Origin: Nicotiana tabacum
Lineage: Eukaryota > Streptophyta > Magnoliopsida > Solanales > Solanaceae
Direction: 5' to 3'
DNA length: 64,000 nucleotides
Assembly: GCF_000715075.1 (NCBI RefSeq)
Contig: NC_134100.1
Span: forward strand, 30,176,042 to 30,240,041
Under the pieces are notes generated by a model. The model worked only from the letters and a program-made list of their open reading frames with translations. It was not told the origin of the DNA and did not search any database. Of the stretch, positions 21,451 through 34,700 are shown piece after piece. The position numbers were made by a program, and so were the translations under genes. Within the stretch, counting starts at the first letter, position 1. The number at the start of each line of letters is the position of its first letter.

Positions 21451-23799
21451 GTAAATCGAGATGGTTCTCCATTATGTCTAAGAAGAATTTAGACAAAACT
21501 TACTTACCAGACTTGGAGGAGGATGAGAAAATGTCAAGCTGATTATTAGTTATATCTGTGCTACTATGGCACGATCACATGGATAAAATTTAGAACCGAA
21601 AACTTGGATAACTTTAAATCTCTTACAAATCATAAAAGCAAAATATAGTGCAAGATTGCACTCTTTCACCAAAAAATAGAATTAAGCCATCACCCGTTGA
21701 AAATACTACTATATCATATACGCCGAGTAAATTCCACAAGACCTCCTTAGCCTATTAGGGTAAGGAAACAACGGCCTCTTCACCTTTGAAGAGGAAAGAG
21801 AACCCTTTTGACCCGAAAGAGTCAGTTAAAAAAACAAAAAATATCCTAGCCGGAATCTATAGAATATCTTTACTATCTCTTATTTGGATGAATATTTTAA
21901 AGATTACAAATACGATTAACTTTTTACTTCAAAAAGAAATATCTTTACAAAAATACTGATTATTTACCATAATATGAAAAAAAATCATATCATTACCTGT
22001 GAGGCTGATATGAATTGGTTCGTGCTTGGCATAAACCATGTCTATTTTACTTTTCCCTCCTTCTTGCTCTTCTCTTAATTACCTCTAGCAGAAATAGTTA
22101 GCACAGTAGTTGCACACCTTCCTTTAGCATTTGTAACCGGTGGAAATTTAGGGTCCACTAAACTGTATAGAGAATCTGGTTCTTTATTAGTTCTCACAAA
22201 ACATACACAATCAGAGATAAGTAAATGACACATCAGAGTTTTACATAGAAAACTTCCAGCTCACGAGATTAAAAATTATGACCTACACTCGTAGGATTTC
22301 AACTTCACTTCAGTACTGAGCAAACTTCTTATTACAAACTATTGTAACCTAGGAATTAAACTCTTAATCTGTCACTCACTTGTAATAACTCTATTACAAG
22401 CCTCTTTGTAATAACTCTATTACAAAGCTCACAACTCGACTAACTCTAGCCAAGACACAAACACAATGTTTATGATTTTACAAATGGTTTCCTACACAAT
22501 GCTTCTAGCTAAGTTAAGTAGGAATAACAAGTAGATCACTCTAACAAAGGTACAACACAACTAAAGACATATGGTAACACAATGCTGGAAACTGGTCCTT
22601 TGTTCTGTTGTTCTTCGTTCTTGAAGCCTTGAAGTCACTTGCGAGATCGTAGCACACTTGAGAGAGAAGCTTAATTATTTTCGAATTGTTCAAGTGAATG
22701 TTTTTCCCTTGCTTCATGTTGATAATACACAAGTGATTTCACTTGGATGATGCAAGCAATTATCTCGTACAAGGCATGCTCTATAAAGTGACTGTTCCAC
22801 TGTTTGTACTGTTGCGTGTGTGCAAAAAAAATAGTGCAGTGACTTTGCAGCTGTGGGGGGGGTTGACTTGTACTGTTAGCAAGGGAACTGATGTCCATCT
22901 GTTCCCTCTATCATCTCTTTGACTCTAGTTGTTGGAACTTGTGGCAGACTTGAGACTTGTTGTTGTTGAGCACGTTGAGGATGTGTAACAGGTTCTCGAT
23001 CTGGTTCTTATCATAAATTTTGTTAGATCATCAAAATACAAAAAGTCACATAACTTATCAGTAACACATACATGCTAGTTGCTTCTCTACAATAACCTAG
23101 AATAAGTATTTTACTTCCTATTCATCTTCCCTTTCCTATACTATTTGTGGGCATTGTATTAAAGTCGTTGCTACTATTACCGTTACTTCTCATGTCCTAT
23201 TAGAACATCACAAAATCGAATAACATTCATATGAAAGTTTGGGAGATGATGGTGGATATGGGAGCGAGGAAGGGTGTGTCTATTTTTAGGAATCTGTTTG
23301 GATTCATATCGGGGTGATTGATTGTGGAAGCCATTCACCTCGTGAGAAGACTGATAGAGCTCCAATTATAGCCCCTCTGGGATGTAAAATATATCTCTTC
23401 TCATCATCCCCATAGTGTATGAGACAAATATATGCATTTCGATTAGGATCGTCTAACGAGAGGATGAATTCAAACACACCCAAAATCCACAAGAATCGTA
23501 CGAACATCTATGGAGAATAGCAAGGAACCTTAGCTTAATTTGGATAACATCTTTATGGACATCCTTTTTTTTCGTTTCGTTTAATTGGTCTATGTTATAG
23601 TATTATAGGATAATAAGATGGTTAGAAATCCTTTATTTTTTCAACCTAATCCGAGCCATCAATAACTGACGGCTTTCAATGGGTCCGGCTATCCTTTCAC
23701 CGGTCGGTCAGTTATGGAAGACTCTGGAGTCGTAGCGAAAGCGAGTCTGCATAGGGCAATTGTCACTGCTTATGGACTCGAACCTGGGTAATCTAGACT
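21451..23799. other. Intergenic DNA with no supported gene
   Basis: AT-rich with short frames only. The one distinct structure is a pair of near-identical palindromes at about 22379-22400 and 22405-22429, each centred on TGTAATAACTCTATTACA. The stretch 22150-23000 reads like an old non-coding repeat, but I cannot assign it to a family. Confidence 0.5.
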
Positions 23800-25120
23800 T
23801 ACATATGGGATTTATTGACCTAGAAAAAAGCATACAAGAAAGTCCTAAGAGAGGTCATATGGAGATGTTTAGAGGCTAGAGGTGTACCTATAGCATACAC
23901 TAGGGTGATTAAGGACATGTATGATGGAGTCAAAATCCAAAAAGAATAATGGGAGGAGACTTGGGTCACTTCCTGGTTGTGATAGGGTTGTGATAGGGAT
24001 TGGTCCTTGTTCTTACTTGCTTTGGTGATGGATGAATTGATATAACACAACCAAAAGTAAGTACCATGGTGCATGTTATTTGTAGATGATATAATATTGA
24101 TTGGTAAGACGCGAAATAATTCTATCACTAGGTTGCTAGTTTGGAGACATACCTTGTAGTTTAAAGGTTTCAGGTTGAACAGGTCTAAGACAGAGTACTT
24201 GGAGTGCAAGTTCAATGATATTACTCATGAGGTGGGGGTGGAGTGAGGCTTGATACACAACTCATCCCAAAGAGAGGAAATTTCAAATATCTTGGGTATA
24301 TAATCCAAGGTAATGGAGAAATTGACGATAATGTTACACATCGTATTGGAGCCGGGTGAATAAAATTGAAGCTCGCATCTGGTATCTTGTGTGATAAGAA
24401 TATGCAACCAAGACTTAAAAGTAAGTTCTATAAAGTGGTTGTTAGGATGATTATGTTGTATGAGACAAAGTATTGGCTAGTCAAGAGCTATCATATCTAG
24501 AAGTTGAAAATAACAAAAATGAGGATGTTGAGATGGATGTGTGCATACTCGGAGAGATAAGATTAGGAAAGAAGATATTCGAGTCAATATGGATGTGGCC
24601 CCCATGATGGACAAGATACGGGAAGCGAGACTGAGATGGTTTGATCTTTTGAAGAGAAGATGCCCAAATGTCGCAATGAGAGTGTGTGAAAGGTTGGCCA
24701 TAGTGGATCTGAGAAGAGGTAGGGATAGGCTAAAGAAGTATTAAAGAGAGGTAATAAGAGGACATGGCACACTTGCAGCGTACCAAGGACATGATCTTTA
24801 ATATGAGAGTATAAAAGTTGAGAATTATGGTAGAAGGCAAGCATATCTCTTTTTCATACCTATGGTACCAATATTATTTCCATAATTTCTTATACTTTGA
24901 TTTCTACAACTACTGATTATTTCTTTTGTTTCGAATACCTTATTATCTTATTGTTGTTACTGTTCTTTTCAATTTCTATATCTAAAAATGTATTTCTTTT
25001 CAATAATATTGTGACTATTTTTATTGAGCCAACAATCTATCGAAAATGACATCTCTATATTCACAAGGTAGTAATAAGATCTGTGTACACATTACACTAC
25101 CAAGCTTTAATTTATTGTTA
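23800..25120 (+). pseudogene. Decayed RTE-type LINE, 3' half
   Basis: Conceptual translation across several frames gives reverse-transcriptase-like text. Near 23807 it reads GFIDLEKAY followed by [17 protein letters not shown]. Near 24290 it reads [13 protein letters not shown]-terminal block at 24520-24740 (RMLRWMC, then DKIRKEDIR, then REARLRWF) matches the intact fragment at 26716-27174. Many stops and frameshifts make it non-functional. The 3' end near 25040-25100 keeps a degraded form of the RTE tail (ATAAGATCTGTGTACACA). The CACTA element at 25134 is inserted just downstream. The 5' boundary is approximate. Confidence 0.75.
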
Positions 25121-25133
25121 CTAAAGCTTGTAA

Positions 25134-25148
25134 CACTACAACAAAAAG
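25134..25148. repeat. Left terminal inverted repeat of the CACTA element
   Basis: CACTACAACAAAAAG, preceded by the TAA target duplicate. It pairs imperfectly with 31031-31045. Confidence 0.85.
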
Positions 25149-26704
25149 TCATTTTAACGGCAATCATTTAGTGGCAATTAATTAATTGTCACTAATTTAT
25201 TATTGACGAAGGGATATTACCGACAAATGCACATTAGCCAGGAGAAACTACCTCTTTGCTGGCAATTAAAAAGAATGTCCCCTAATAATCACTAATTGAA
25301 GTTAATGTTTTATCTTTCCCACCAATATTTTCCAATAAAATTCACATATTCCCTCCAAATGTAAATCACGAACTAAAGATAATTTTAGGGAAAGGTTTTT
25401 GAAAGGTCTTCCATTGTACTGCTCAAACGTCGCTGCCCAACTAATTGCTATCTCACCAACCCGACCACAATCCCTAGTTACCCAACTCATCACTCTGATT
25501 ATCTATCGTAAAAGAACATTCGGAGATGCAGCAAATAAATAAATAAAGAGGGTAATCCACACATTAGTAAATTAAGAAAAAATTAATTTTTGTTGGCCTC
25601 AAACTGAAAGAAAATCGAGGTACGATCTCTCAGATCTGGTCTTCAGGTAATTTTTTTACTTTATTCATTCACTATCAGTGTAGATTCTATTCATTTTTTG
25701 TGATGGACTTCTTGCTCTCTTACTGTTCATTATGGATTTTCTAAGTTCTATTCACAATGCTTGATGGTATCTAATTTTACATGAGAGTGGTGAATTTCAG
25801 AGGTATTAGTGATGTAGTTTGAGATTCTTTTTCCCCTTTTTGGTATCTAGTTTTTAGTTACTGATTTGTATTCATTGTTCCTTATGGATCTGGGATGCTT
25901 TAAAATGTAAAACAATAGTTAAGAAGAACACTTGGTGCTTATACATATGAAATTAACAAAGAATTCTCTAAATTTTTATGTTGTAGAGCTCATCTACCTT
26001 TATATTGGGAAGGAAGGCTAACAAAGTCTTGGTCTCCGAGTCTCTATTGTTTCCTTTGGCCTTCCGGTCCTCTGTTGAAACTAAAATTAATTTTTTCTAT
26101 TTATTAATGTAGTAACTTTTTCATGCATATATGAATATCTCTAGTTTTTGTGTGCACCTTTATTTCTCTAGTTTGAAGGGTCCCTAAGGAGAGTAATCTT
26201 TTGTGTGCGCCTATAAAAACTCATTTTGTTTTGATCACCAAATTGACTCTTAACATTTAAACAAACAGGATATACTAATTGCTACTAGACTTTGTTTGAA
26301 TATTTGACTCAAGTTCTGGTTTGATTCTAATTGACAAAGGGTAGGGACAGTTGATCATCTATCAGTCTATCTCTAAGGATTGGATCGAGGTTGTAGCTAT
26401 TATGTAGAATAATTCTTATTTGTCTTAAAACATGATACTTATTATCTGTATATTTGTTATTGGGAATACGAAGCAGTCTATTAACGGACAATTTCAACTG
26501 AAGAAACAATATCAATATCAGGCTCGTCAATACATCTATAGCTTATTAAGTTGTTGGAAGATATATTTTGATAACATTATGTCTTTAGGATTTGAATTGA
26601 GTCCTGCAGTGATAGGTCTCTTAGCCCCTTTTTGTTCCAATGTCAGTTTTGTTTAAGCAAATAAGAAGGGATTTCAAAGCTTACTTCCAATTTCCAAAGT
26701 TGCA

Positions 26705-27535
26705 CAAGGAAAGTCTTGTGTGACAAGAAAGTGCCACCGTTACTAAAAGGTAAGTTTTATAGAGCAGTGGTTAGGCCTGCCATGTTATATGGAACTGAAT
26801 GTTGGCCGGTAAAGAACTCACACATCCAGAAGATGAAAGTAGCAGAGATGAGGATGTTGAGGTGGATGTGCGGGCATACAAGAATGGATAAGATTAGGAA
26901 TGAAGATATTCGAGAGAAGGTGGGCGTGGCCCCCATGGAGGACAAGATGCGGGAAGCAAGACTCAGATGGTTCGGGCACATTCAGAGGAGGAGCACTGAT
27001 GCACCGGTGAAGAGGTGTGAGCGACTGGCGGTAGTGGGCACGCGGAGAGGTAGAGGACGACCTAAGAAGTATTGGGGAGAGGTGATCAGACAGGACATGA
27101 CGCGACTTAGGATTACTGAGGACATGGCCCTTGACAGGGAATTATGGAGGTCGAGTATTAAGGTTGTAGGTTAGGGGAGAGTTGTGAATATTTCTACAGC
27201 ACAATAGAGTGAGACTAGCCAGTTAGGAGTTGGACTAAGAATGTCATTGGTCGTCTATTGATGCAGGGCTTTACCTGCTAGTTTTACTATACCAGCCATC
27301 TTTTTCGTATTTCGTATTCTGTATTTCATATCTATTGTATTGCTGTTATTTTATTATGCATTTTTATTATGCATTTTTATGGTACTAATATATCGGCTTC
27401 TGTTGCTTTTGAGCCGAGGGTCTCCTGGAAACAGCCTCTCTACCCTTCGGGGTAGAGGTAAGGTCTGCGTACATATTACCCTCCTCAGACCCCACTTGTG
27501 GGATTATATTGGGTTGTTGTTGTTGTTGATGATGA
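26705..27535 (+). pseudogene. 5'-truncated RTE-type LINE (C-terminal reverse transcriptase + 3' tail)
   Basis: The frame 26716-27174 (152 codons, TAG stop) starts within the C-terminal region of an RTE-type reverse transcriptase. It reads [20 protein letters not shown], then [12 protein letters not shown], then [20 protein letters not shown], and ends WRSSIKVVG. The catalytic YADD-bearing part lies upstream in full elements and is absent, so the fragment is dead on arrival, as with typical 5'-truncated LINE insertions. The 3' UTR contains a perfect 8-bp hairpin (27438-27457) and ends in (TTG)n near 27510-27530, the usual tail of plant RTE elements. It lies inside the CACTA element and is better preserved than the copy at 23800. 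Confidence 0.85.
27438..27457 (+). other. 3'-UTR hairpin of the RTE LINE
   Basis: CTCTACCC, loop TTCG, GGGTAGAG: a perfect 8-bp stem closed by a C(UUCG)G tetraloop when transcribed. It is followed by GTAAGGTCTGCGTACA. The SINE at 53659 has a hairpin at the same relative position. Confidence 0.75.
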
Positions 27536-30500
27536 CTTGATCTTCTTCTAACATGCTTTATGTAATCAACCCTTTAACAGTGTTGTAGACCAATAAGAAG
27601 TCAAAGTTTGTTGTTGTCTTAAAGAAGAAAATGATTTAATTGAAAACCTTATTGGTATTCAAGCCTGTGGTTGCTCTGCTTCTCCTCACCAACTTCAAGT
27701 TAGTTCACCCATTTATTTCCGTTCTTTTGTTTTGTGCTCTAAGTTGGTAATATAATTGTTATGGTATTATTACAATAAGATGCTACACCTATATTGTAAT
27801 ACTCTGAGATTAAGAAGCTCATGGACTAAAAAGTGGAATAAATAATTTGAAGTATTTATTGTTATAATGATTTCGAATTTCTTTCTAATAATAATAATCT
27901 TTTAATGATCATTATTAAGGTGATCGATAATAGAGTGCGGTTTAACACAGAGAAAATACTAAATGGATCATAGATTACATGTACTTGTTCCAGTCCTTAT
28001 AGTATTAGTGTTGCCTCTATGTCATTAAAATAGTTGTGGTAAAGGAGGTTCATTTATTTCTTTGGTTGGATTCAGTATATAGTTCAAGTATATTTTAGTC
28101 TCCCCAAGGTGAATTTACAGGATGATGTATCAGTTTCTATATTTGTTTATATCCTTCAGACAACTTGGCATCAATATATGATTCTTTTGAGAATATTTAT
28201 CCTTATTTCTCTTCCTAAAGCAAGTCTCATGAGGTTCACAAGACTAATCTTTATTAGAACATTTGCTTTTGAGCAGTTGGTTGTGAAGGTGTTTGTTTAA
28301 GATAGCAAAGTACCAAAGCATAGGGGTAGAAGTTCCAGGGGTGCAAGGATTAAAATATTTTCTTCTAAGATATTTTTGCTGCTTCATAATTTGCGAAACT
28401 TAAGGCAGTGTTGCTAAGCATATGTTGCTAAACATTGTCTTTTACAAAAGATTATCTAGAAGTGTTTGAAGTTGGGAGCTACTTTGACAATAAATTTATG
28501 AGACTTACAATTTTTTTTACATCAGATTTCATCTTTTGACATTCGCTCAATTTTATTATTTCAGGTCATATAGTATGATGTTCGAAAGTTTAGCATGTAG
28601 GAAGACTTTAATGATGAAAGAGTTGTAAACTAGTGTTTATGTCAGCTTTTATAGATTGAATTCGTCTTCCTACTTATTAATTCGTGTACCAGTGCCTCCC
28701 CTGCCATCATTGTCTACCATATTTTTAAGGAAGCCACCTTTCCGCCACAAGTAGATAAAAATGTAAATTACATGCATATTTCATGTAGTAATAGTTGAAA
28801 CCCATTTTTTAAACTTCTTTTAAGATTAAGATACCATTGATAATTCCAATTGTGAACGACCTATGAGACAGAGCAGTCATGGGCCATACAGTGATAATAC
28901 ATGACTACATTCAATAGCACTATAGGAATTATTTGGCAGCTGCAAGAGTTTGGTCTGCTTTTAGGCATAGAAAGTCCATGAACTTGTATAGATTGGTATT
29001 TAACAAATAGTTGGTTCGCAACTGTAATAATTTACCTTTCCACTACTCGGATTGTTGGTCTGATGGTGTTATGCATTAGACAGTTACTTAATGATATCTT
29101 TTATGAAGCAGTAAAGTTACTTTTTCTATGTCATATGACTTACTAGGTATACTAGGAACCAATTTATACTTTAGAAGTCATATTTCTTTAAGGAGTTCAT
29201 GCTTTCCTTTTGGATAGACCTCATTGAAATAGTATGGAACTTAGTTCTTACTTTAGTAGATGTTTTCATTCAAATTTGGTCTCTAATTATGATAAAGAGC
29301 TTATCTGTTTTCTTGCCTGAAGAAGTGGGTGATTTATTATCAGATTTTGCTAGGAATGAGTTATTTGTTACAGCTGCCTCTAACTATTGTGTCACTGTTG
29401 CAATTTTTATTGTCACTATGCATTAGGCATCATATCTATTGCCAAGTTTAGGATTATGTGATATCTCAAAGATCGCTAATATTACTATAGTGTTATGAAG
29501 TGCTTATATGGTTAAATGTATGTTTTGGCTGATAGAAGGCAAAAATAACTCCCTAGTTTTTTTATTGAGATGGTAACATATAAACTACTCCTGCTAATTA
29601 TTTCTCATTATCACACAATATTTACTTGGATTGGCATTTTGAAAGGCATTCTTTATGCTTCCCTAAGACAGACATGCATGACTGAAATACATCTTAGGAA
29701 AGTCATGTCTTTAAAAGGAACTTTAATGTATTGAAAATTTCTCCGGACTCATTCGTTTAATCCATGGTATTGAAGAGATGTAGTTCATGAGTTTCATCAA
29801 AGCAATAGATTTTCTATAGTTCTCACCTTTTAATTCTATCAATATATCTAACATAATTTTACAGTGTTTGAATTCATGTTACCATTAGCTTGAATTGACT
29901 TTTGTCAACTTTGATTTGCTTTGTGTATTTTTGACAAATAAAATATCCAGTCCCATATCATCTCTCATATTGATGTTCTTGTTATTTTGTTATTCCATTT
30001 TCTCATTTCTTAATGTCTTTCAAATACATGTACATGACAAAGATCCAAACTGACAGGTTGTCCCCTGCAGTATGATATAGTTGCTCCTGACATTGTCTCG
30101 GTCAGTTCATGATTATCACAGTTTCTCTTCCCAACATTGCATGAGCATTGTGCGTTCTCTTTTACTATATGGAAGAATTTACTTATCTAATAATAATTTC
30201 AAGCAAGCTCTAGCTAGTCTAGAATTGAGGATTATTGTATTTTTTCTATTGTCTTAGTTATTTTATAATTTTAGGTCATACAGTCTGATGTTCGATAATT
30301 TAGCGGGTGAAATATTACAATATGATGAAGAGTTGCAGAAATTATTTGAAGATTGTGCTTCGTAAAGATTAGTTATATAATGACATTAGCTATTTAGTTC
30401 AAGCAATTTAAGTTTATTTTTTATTATTGTGATATTAATATTTTGGAAGTACTTCCTTTTGTTTGTTAAGATTTAACGAGATATATTACAGTTTGATGAA

Positions 30501-30555
30501 TTAATATTGATATGTTTTGTTATTTGCATTATTTTTTGATCGAATGTAGTAGCTA
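27536..30555. other. Interior of the CACTA element, right of the LINE fragment
   Basis: AT-rich DNA with no conserved coding frame. It contains both members of the about 60-bp direct repeat (28562 and 30272). Confidence 0.5.
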
Positions 30556-31045
30556 TTATTAATAGTGGCTAAAAGGGAATATTGTAGCCATTATATTGCT
30601 ATAAAAGATGATTTTTAGTGGCAATATAATTGAATTTACTAGCTATTAAAATGAACGCTAAAAGGGCATAAAAATACATTTTTAGAAGATATATTGTTTC
30701 AACTCTAATTGCCACAAAACAATTACCGCTAAAAGTATGGACTTTTAGCGACAAATGTTTTAACTTTAGCGGTTATAAAAATGGACGTTATAAGAGCATT
30801 ATTAGCCTTTTTAAAAGTGGGTTTAACAGCCATCATAATTGCCGCAAATATTTGCCGTTAAAGAAAATGTGTTTTAGCGGCAATAGATCATACCCTTTAC
30901 CAGCTTTTGTGGGAAACACCGCTAAAGGATTTACCGACCCCGGCTTCAGCGGCTAAACATCAATTGTCAATAAATGATATAGCGGCTATTGTTATTGCCG
31001 CTAATGCTATTTTTTATTGCCGCCAAAGGTTTTTTTATAGTAGTG
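30556..31045. repeat. Right subterminal repeat zone and TIR of the CACTA element
   Basis: More than ten copies of a 10-12 base motif (TTTAGCGGCAAT, ATTGCCGCTAAA and variants) in both orientations within about 490 bases. In En/Spm-like elements such arrays are the sites bound by the element's DNA-binding protein. The terminal repeat is 31031-31045. Confidence 0.8.
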
Positions 31046-31330
31046 TAAAGTCTTAAGAGAAGTGGAGGGTACAAATCTTTCATAAGGTTCAAAATTTATT
31101 TTTACATGTGCAGACTAAACATCATAAATTACTAGCATATTATGAGCTAAGTCGACGTTAGGAAGTTCATGTTGTACTAAGTTAGGCATTAGTAAAACTT
31201 TTGAGTATATTTTTGCAAAAGAGAAGACAACCTCAATTGTTCAGAGTTTTTTGCTATACTGATTAGAGCACTTATAAAATCTACAAAATCAAGTAAATGT
31301 ATATTATTCTGATCCTAATCATGTATAATT
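31046..31330. other. Spacer between the CACTA element and the copia LTR
   Basis: About 285 bases. No gene or repeat recognised. Confidence 0.5.
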
Positions 31331-31701
31331 TGTTGGGGTTTACACAAAATCGTTTGGTGTTGAATGTTAAAGATGTCAAAGTTCCACATCGGAAATTTGG
31401 CGATTTAGTTGGGAATTTTTCTCTATAAAAGGAGGCCTAATATTTAGGATTTAAGTACACCTCTCATTTGCCTTCTCATCTTCTTAAGGCATTTGTATCT
31501 TCTCTTTTTTTAGTATTATTTCACCTGTATTTTTGGAGTAGAATAAAATATTAATTGTGTCTGAGGAAGTAGGTAAAAATTGGCCGAACCTCGTAAATTC
31601 TGGTGTTCCTTTTATTGTTTTATTTATTATTTAGTGGATGCTATAATTTTGGTATAGTAGTTGTGACTCATTCAAACTATACACATTTGGCTTCCGAAAC
31701 A
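31331..31701 (+). repeat. copia LTR, plus orientation
   Basis: It starts TGTTGGGGTTTACAC and ends CTTCCGAAACA (TG..CA). It contains the promoter CTATAAAAGGAGGCC near 31421-31435. The LTR at 35609-35958 is the same family but in the opposite orientation, although both flank one minus-strand interior. Confidence 0.8.
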
Positions 31702-31723
31702 ATGTCGTCATCTTCAATCTTCA

Positions 31724-34700
31724 GTGTTCAACAATGTTGATCAAATCCAAATAATATTGAAACTTGATCGTTGTCACCGTTTTTGTCAGCATAGCAGTAG
31801 GATTCTCTGTACTATGAATTTTCTTCACCGTGACTCCACCTTCTTCTATGATTTCTCGTACAAAATGATACCGAACATCAATCTGCTTCGTCCTTGCATG
31901 ATAAACTTGGTTCTTCGCTAATTGAAAAACACTTTGACTATCACAAAAAATTGTGATATTTTTTTGTCCAATACCAAGCTCTTTTAGCGACCCCTAAAGC
32001 CAAATTACCTCCTTCACAGCGTCTGTAATAGCCATGTACTCTACCTCTATTGTAGACAAAACAACTGTTGACTACAAAGTAGACTTCCAACTAACTGGTG
32101 CATTTGCAAAAGTAAACACATAACCAGTAGTTGATCTTTGTTTGTCCAGATCACTCGCAAAATCTGAGTCACAATATCCAACTACATACCGTTTGCCTTC
32201 TTGCTGAAAGACTAACCCAATATTTACAGTAGTATGAATATACTGTAGAATCCATTTCACAGCTTGCCAATGCTTCTTCCTGGATTATGCATCTGCTAAT
32301 AACTCCAACAGCTTGTAAAATGTCAAGTCTCGTACAGACCATTGCATACATCAAGCTACCAACAACATTTGTGTATGGTACCCTTGACATATACTCCCAT
32401 TCAATTTCATCATGTGGCGACATATTAGTACTTAGCTTAAAATGGGGAGCAAGTGGAGTATTAACTGGCTTAGTCTTCTCATCTATGCCAAAACGTTGTA
32501 GTACTCTCTTCAAATATTCTTTCTGAGATAAACAGAATGTCTTTGAACGTCTATCTCTTATTATTTCTATGCCAATAATTTTCTTTGCCTCACCCAGAGC
32601 CTTCATCTCGAACTCCTTCTTCAGCTTATCAATTTCTTCCGAATTCTTGGAAGCTATCAACATATCATCAATATATAGGAGAAGATATACAAAGGAACCA
32701 TCTTTAAGCTTGCGTAAATATACACAATGATCGTATTTTCTTCTTTTGTACCCTTGCCGCAACACAAACTTGTCCAATCGGTTATATCATTGTCTAGAAG
32801 ATTGTTTCAATCCGTACAATAATTTTTAAGTTTGCATACCATATTTTCTTTTCCAGCAACTTTGAATCCTTCTGGCTGAGTCATGTTGATTTTCTCCTCC
32901 AAGTTTCCATGTAAAAATGCAAATTTTACATCCATCTGAACTAGTTCCAAATCCAGTTGTGCTACCAAAGCCAACATAATTCAAATGGAGGAATGTTTTA
33001 CAACCGGAGAAAATACTTCATTGTAATCAATTCCCTCCTTTTGAGCATATCTTTTGGCCACCAATCTTGCTTTGTAGCGAACATCTTCTTGATTAGGAAA
33101 TCCTTCTTTCTTTGTAAATGCTCATTTGCACCCAATTGCTTTCTTTCCCTTCGGGAGATTGGCCAATTTCCATGTATGATTCTGATGAAAGGACTGCATT
33201 TCTTCATTCATGGCAATCCTCCACTTATCTTCTTGTGAATTTTGGATTGCATCTTTATAAGTGGTAGGAACACCATCAGCTACAAGTGAGGCTACACAAA
33301 CAACCGCCTCTATGAGGTGAACATGTTTCCTTATTGTCCTTTTTGGCTTGTTGGTTGCTATTGATTCAATTTTGACACTCCGACATGATAATATGCAGTT
33401 GAGCCAAACACGTGCAAAGAGTCATAATCTATAGCAGGCTTTCCAAACCATTTTTCAAATGGTGTCTTGCCATCAATAGCAGCAGATGGTAGACGATTAA
33501 TGATGTAGCATGCATATGTAATTGCCTCATCCCAAAAGTTTTTGCCCGAGCCAGCATTGGACAACATGCATCGTACCTTCTCCAGCAAGGTCCAGTTCAT
33601 ACGTTCTGCCACTCAATTCTGTTGTGGTGTATGTCTGATAGTGAAGTGTCGGACGATGCCATCATTTTCACAAACCTTATTGAAATGATCATTTTATTAT
33701 TTACCTTCATTGTCTGTGCGAATACACTTGATCCTCCTGCTTGTTTGATTCTCCACCATCGTCTTCCATTTGAGAAAAATTCCCAACACTTCATCTTTCC
33801 TCTTCATTGTATACATCCACACTCTTCGGGAGAAATCATCAACAAAGGTTATAAAATAGTGCTTCTCACCCAATGAAGGTGTTTTGGAAGAACCCCAAAC
33901 ATTAGAATCTACATAATCCAAAATGCTTTTAGTATTATGGATCATTATACTAAATTTAACCCTTGTCTGTTTCCCTTTGACACAATGCTCGCAAAACTCT
34001 AAGTTGCAAGTTTTTACTTATTTTAACAATCCTTGATCTGTTAAAGTTTTCAAGGATTTTCCTCCAGCATGTTTCAAGCGCATGTGCCATAGCCTATTTC
34101 CTTCTTCCTCTTTATCGTCACTGTCTGTCATTATCGTTGTCCCAATAATTGTATTACCATGATATTGGTACATGTTATTGTTCTTCCGATTTGCCTTCAT
34201 TACCACTAGTGCACCAGAGCATATTCTCATCACTCCATTTTCTGCAATGATTTTAAACCCTTTTGATTCTAGGGCTCCCATAGATATGAGATTCTTCTTC
34301 AAATCCGATACATATTGAATATCTGTTAATGTTATGATCATTCCATCACGGTTCCTTAATCGTATTAAGCCAATGACATATGAGATAAGAGGGTTGTTAT
34401 CCGCTATGTGGACGACTCCATATTCTCCTTTTTGAAAATTCACGAACTAGTCCTTGTTAGGATACATAGCTACAAGTCGAGTCCATCAACCATATGTCTG
34501 ATGATGTTGATGACACTGTTGTAACTAATGAGAAATTTGAATCATCACAATCAACTACATATGAATCCATAATGGCCTTTACATTGTTCTGTTTGGTCTT
34601 ATTCTTCAACTTCGGACAGTCTTTTTTCCAGTGCCCTTCTTCTCGACAAAAAGCACATTCATCTTTACTGGGTCTAGATCTTGACTTGTATCTTCCCTTT

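Larger units (their letters stand above)
25134..31045. mobile_element. CACTA (En/Spm-type) DNA transposon, non-autonomous, TSD TAA
   Basis: The left end is CACTACAACAAAAAG at 25134 and the right end is TTTTTTTATAGTAGTG at 31045, whose reverse complement begins CACTACTATAAAAAA. TAA is duplicated at 25131-25133 and 31046-31048, the 3-bp duplication expected for CACTA elements. Both subterminal zones are dense in AGCGGCAAT motifs. No transposase or TNP-like frame of useful length is visible over 5.9 kb, so it is non-autonomous. It contains a LINE fragment (26705-27535) and a direct repeat of about 60 bp (28562-28630 and 30272-30340, sharing AGGTCATA.AGT.TGATGTTCG). Confidence 0.87.

Noticed and set aside
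22379..22429. Two adjacent palindromes resembling a CRISPR repeat-spacer unit
   Set aside because: Only two short copies with a 4-5 base gap in a plant nuclear context; a simple local duplication.
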